7,111 nt of DNA from an uncultured Collinsella sp. Lineage in GTDB: Bacteria; Actinomycetota; Coriobacteriia; Coriobacteriales; Coriobacteriaceae. The DNA is taken from assembly GCA_959600835.1 (NCBI GenBank), contig CAUGNQ010000073.1, positions 1 to 7,111 of the forward strand. The letters run 5' to 3'. The notes beneath the pieces were generated by a model. It did no database searches. It was not told where the DNA came from and was given only the letters and a program-made list of their open reading frames with translations. Numbering within the stretch: position 1 is the stretch's first letter; every line of letters starts with the position of its first letter. Below are positions 6,364-7,111 of the stretch, piece by piece. A program made the translations under genes and the position numbers.

Positions 6364-6903
6364 CTATGCTCCTAGCGTATCTTGCGAAGCATCGCCCAGG
6401 TGCTCCGTCAATGCTGAATTCTGCAGCTGCTCGAGCTCATCTAATACAGAGCGAGCCTCTTTAAATGTCTGCGCAACGCGTTTCTTGGTGCTCACCTTTT
6501 CATCTTTTGGCTTAGGCCGAGCATCTTCGGTAATCGCGATGGCATTCGCAACGGCCAAGTCTCCCGTAAGCGTAATGGAAAGAGCGACCTCAACAACGCC
6601 CAGTTCTTGAGCGATCTCGAGAGCACGGCCCGAAAGCAGCGCCTTCGGTTTGCCGAGTTTATCACGCGTTACCGAAACATCCTTGCGACCCACGCCTTGA
6701 CTAAAACCCGTGCCGAGAGCTTTAAGCACCGCCTCGCGCGAAGCAAAGCGGCTCGCATAGTGAGCAGCGGGACGCGATGATGCATCGCAATACGCACGCT
6801 CTTCTTCGGTAAACACACGCCGAGCAAACGACGGCGTCTTTTCAAGAATTGATTTCATGCGGGAAATCTCGACGATATCAACGCCGATACCAGCTTCAGC
6901 CAT
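6364..6903 (-). CDS. acpS: Holo-[acyl-carrier-protein] synthase with C-terminal extension
   Basis: AcpS moves the 4'-phosphopantetheine arm from CoA to a serine of acyl carrier protein, activating fatty-acid synthesis. The 179-residue product starts with GIGVDIVEISRM (5-16), where Asp9 is the expected Mg ligand, continues with RVFTEEERAYC (29-39) and SRFASREAVLKALGTGF (51-67; Glu57 is the second Mg ligand), then LGKPK (83-87) and an LSITLTGDLAVANAI ending (108-122). The normal family length is about 120-130 residues, so residues after about 126 are extra: a Lys/Pro-rich stretch (128-142) and a predicted amphipathic helix (143-165). Start ATG 6903 is chosen because GGAGGTGA ends just before it; the in-frame ATG at 6915 overlaps that site and would add four residues. 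It is the first gene of the operon. The identification is secure; the role of the tail is unknown. Confidence 0.95.
   Translation of the reverse strand: MAEAGIGVDIVEISRMKSILEKTPSFARRVFTEEERAYCDASSRPAAHYASRFASREAVLKALGTGFSQGVGRKDVSVTRDKLGKPKALLSGRALEIAQELGVVEVALSITLTGDLAVANAIAITEDARPKPKDEKVSTKKRVAQTFKEARSVLDELEQLQNSALTEHLGDASQDTLGA
6369..6373 (-). promoter_or_regulatory. Ribosome binding site of nnr inside the end of acpS
   Basis: AGGAG on the coding strand lies 5 bases before ATG 6363 and is located within the last codons of acpS, whose TAG stop directly touches the nnr start codon. The arrangement favours coupled translation. Confidence 0.75.
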
Positions 6904-6905
6904 GT

Positions 6906-6913
6906 TCACCTCC
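6906..6913 (-). promoter_or_regulatory. Strong ribosome binding site of acpS
   Basis: The coding strand reads GGAGGTGA, closely complementary to the 3' end of 16S rRNA, with 5 bases between GGAGG and ATG 6903. It overlaps the upstream ATG (6913-6915) and so rules that start out in practice. Confidence 0.85.
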
Positions 6914-6932
6914 ATATCGCACAGACTAAGTT

Positions 6933-6962
6933 ATTGTAGCCCGTTCGCAGAAGATGCGACAA
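6933..6962 (-). promoter_or_regulatory. Candidate proximal sigma70-type promoter of the operon
   Basis: On the minus strand TTGTCG (6962-6957) and TACAAT (6938-6933) are separated by 18 bases, matching the consensus hexamers at 4 and 5 of 6 positions. A start of transcription about 7 bases past the -10 box would leave a leader of roughly 20-25 bases containing the acpS ribosome binding site. A short inverted repeat, TCGCA/TGCGA (6945-6959), fills most of the spacer. Inferred from sequence only. Confidence 0.5.
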
Positions 6963-6968
6963 ACGAGG

Positions 6969-6998
6969 GTTATAAAACACAGCTACTATGTGAGACAA
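6969..6998 (-). promoter_or_regulatory. Candidate distal sigma70-type promoter of the operon
   Basis: A second pair lies 36 bases upstream of the first: TTGTCT (6998-6993), 18 bases, TATAAC (6974-6969), again 4 and 5 of 6 matches. It sits just after the upstream terminator. The spacer contains CACA and TGTG half-sites 7 bases apart (6978-6992 on the plus strand). It may act with the proximal promoter or one of the two may be chance. Confidence 0.4.
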
Positions 6999-7012
6999 AT
7001 TGCCCGAGATAC

Positions 7013-7044
7013 AAAAAAGGGGGAGGCCGCGAGGCCTCCCCCTT
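7013..7044 (-). terminator. Intrinsic terminator of an upstream minus-strand transcript
   Basis: A perfect 10-bp stem (GGGGGAGGCC with GGCCTCCCCC, 7019-7028 and 7033-7042) closes a 4-base loop and is extended by two A-T pairs. On the minus strand it is followed by TTTTTT (7018-7013), the hallmark of Rho-independent termination. The plus-strand side has only TTCTTC, so the direction is minus. It separates the acpS operon from whatever lies beyond 7111. Confidence 0.88.
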
Positions 7045-7111
7045 CTTCAAGTCATCCGACGGCTCGGTGCCGTCCACCGGTCAGCGGCGCCCTGGCCTCC
7101 CACGGGCTGGC
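7043..7111 (-). other. Unresolved 3' end of an upstream transcript, cut by the window edge
   Basis: The terminator shows that a minus-strand transcript ends here, so this segment should be its tail. Two frames stay open from the edge: one ends at a TGA at 7047-7049 (20 codons, ending SRRMT), the other at a TGA at 7052-7054 (19 codons, ending HRAVG). Both have GC-rich third positions, so I cannot choose. A 6-bp hairpin (GACGGC/GCCGTC, 7058-7074) lies inside, so the end of a structured RNA is also possible. I do not recognise a family. Confidence 0.3.

Noticed and set aside
6904..6915. Upstream ATG for acpS at 6915
   Set aside because: This codon overlaps the strong GGAGGTGA site that serves ATG 6903, and the extra residues are not part of the AcpS fold.
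7043..7111. End of a tRNA, tmRNA or RNase P RNA before the terminator
   Set aside because: I found no T-arm GGTTCGA-like motif, CCA end or RNase P core motif; the segment is too short to classify.

Overview
The window holds one compact, GC-rich housekeeping gene cluster read entirely on the minus strand, so transcription runs from high to low coordinates. Six intact genes occupy about 97% of the sequence. In order of transcription they are acpS (6903 to 6364), nnr (6363 to 4747), alr (4744 to 3599), a family 4 uracil-DNA glycosylase gene (3590 to 2970), tsaE (2957 to 2451), and one long gene encoding TsaB, RimI and TsaD as a single polypeptide (2464 to 80).

The high GC content, Shine-Dalgarno-led genes, actinobacterial order alr-tsaE-tsaB-rimI-tsaD and the three-domain fusion suggest an actinobacterium of the class Coriobacteriia, perhaps Collinsella-like. 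This is inference from family knowledge; no rRNA or tRNA is present to test it.

Region by region: 7111-7043 is the unresolved tail of an upstream minus-strand transcript, closed by a strong intrinsic terminator (7013-7044). The segment 7012-6904 carries two candidate sigma70-type promoters in tandem and the leader of the operon. From 6903 to 80 the genes are packed with junctions of 0, 2, 8, 12 and -14 bases, which strongly suggests one transcriptional unit. Four genes (acpS, nnr, udg, tsaE) have a clear Shine-Dalgarno core 5 bases before the start. alr has no good site and probably relies on translational coupling. Downstream of the fusion gene (1-79) there is a GC-rich hairpin without a U-tract and no recognisable gene.

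The genes cover several basic functions: activation of acyl carrier protein (AcpS), repair of damaged NAD(P)H (Nnr), D-alanine for peptidoglycan (Alr), removal of uracil from DNA (UDG), t6A37 tRNA modification (TsaE, TsaB, TsaD) and acetylation of ribosomal protein S18 (RimI). Only TsaC/TsaC2, which makes the threonylcarbamoyl-adenylate, is missing from the t6A set here.

I see no mobile element, CRISPR array, defence system or clearly new system. The points most worth a second look are the TsaB-RimI-TsaD fusion, an alanine racemase with Ala where the usual carbamylated active-site Lys would be, and an AcpS with a charged C-terminal extension of about 50 residues.
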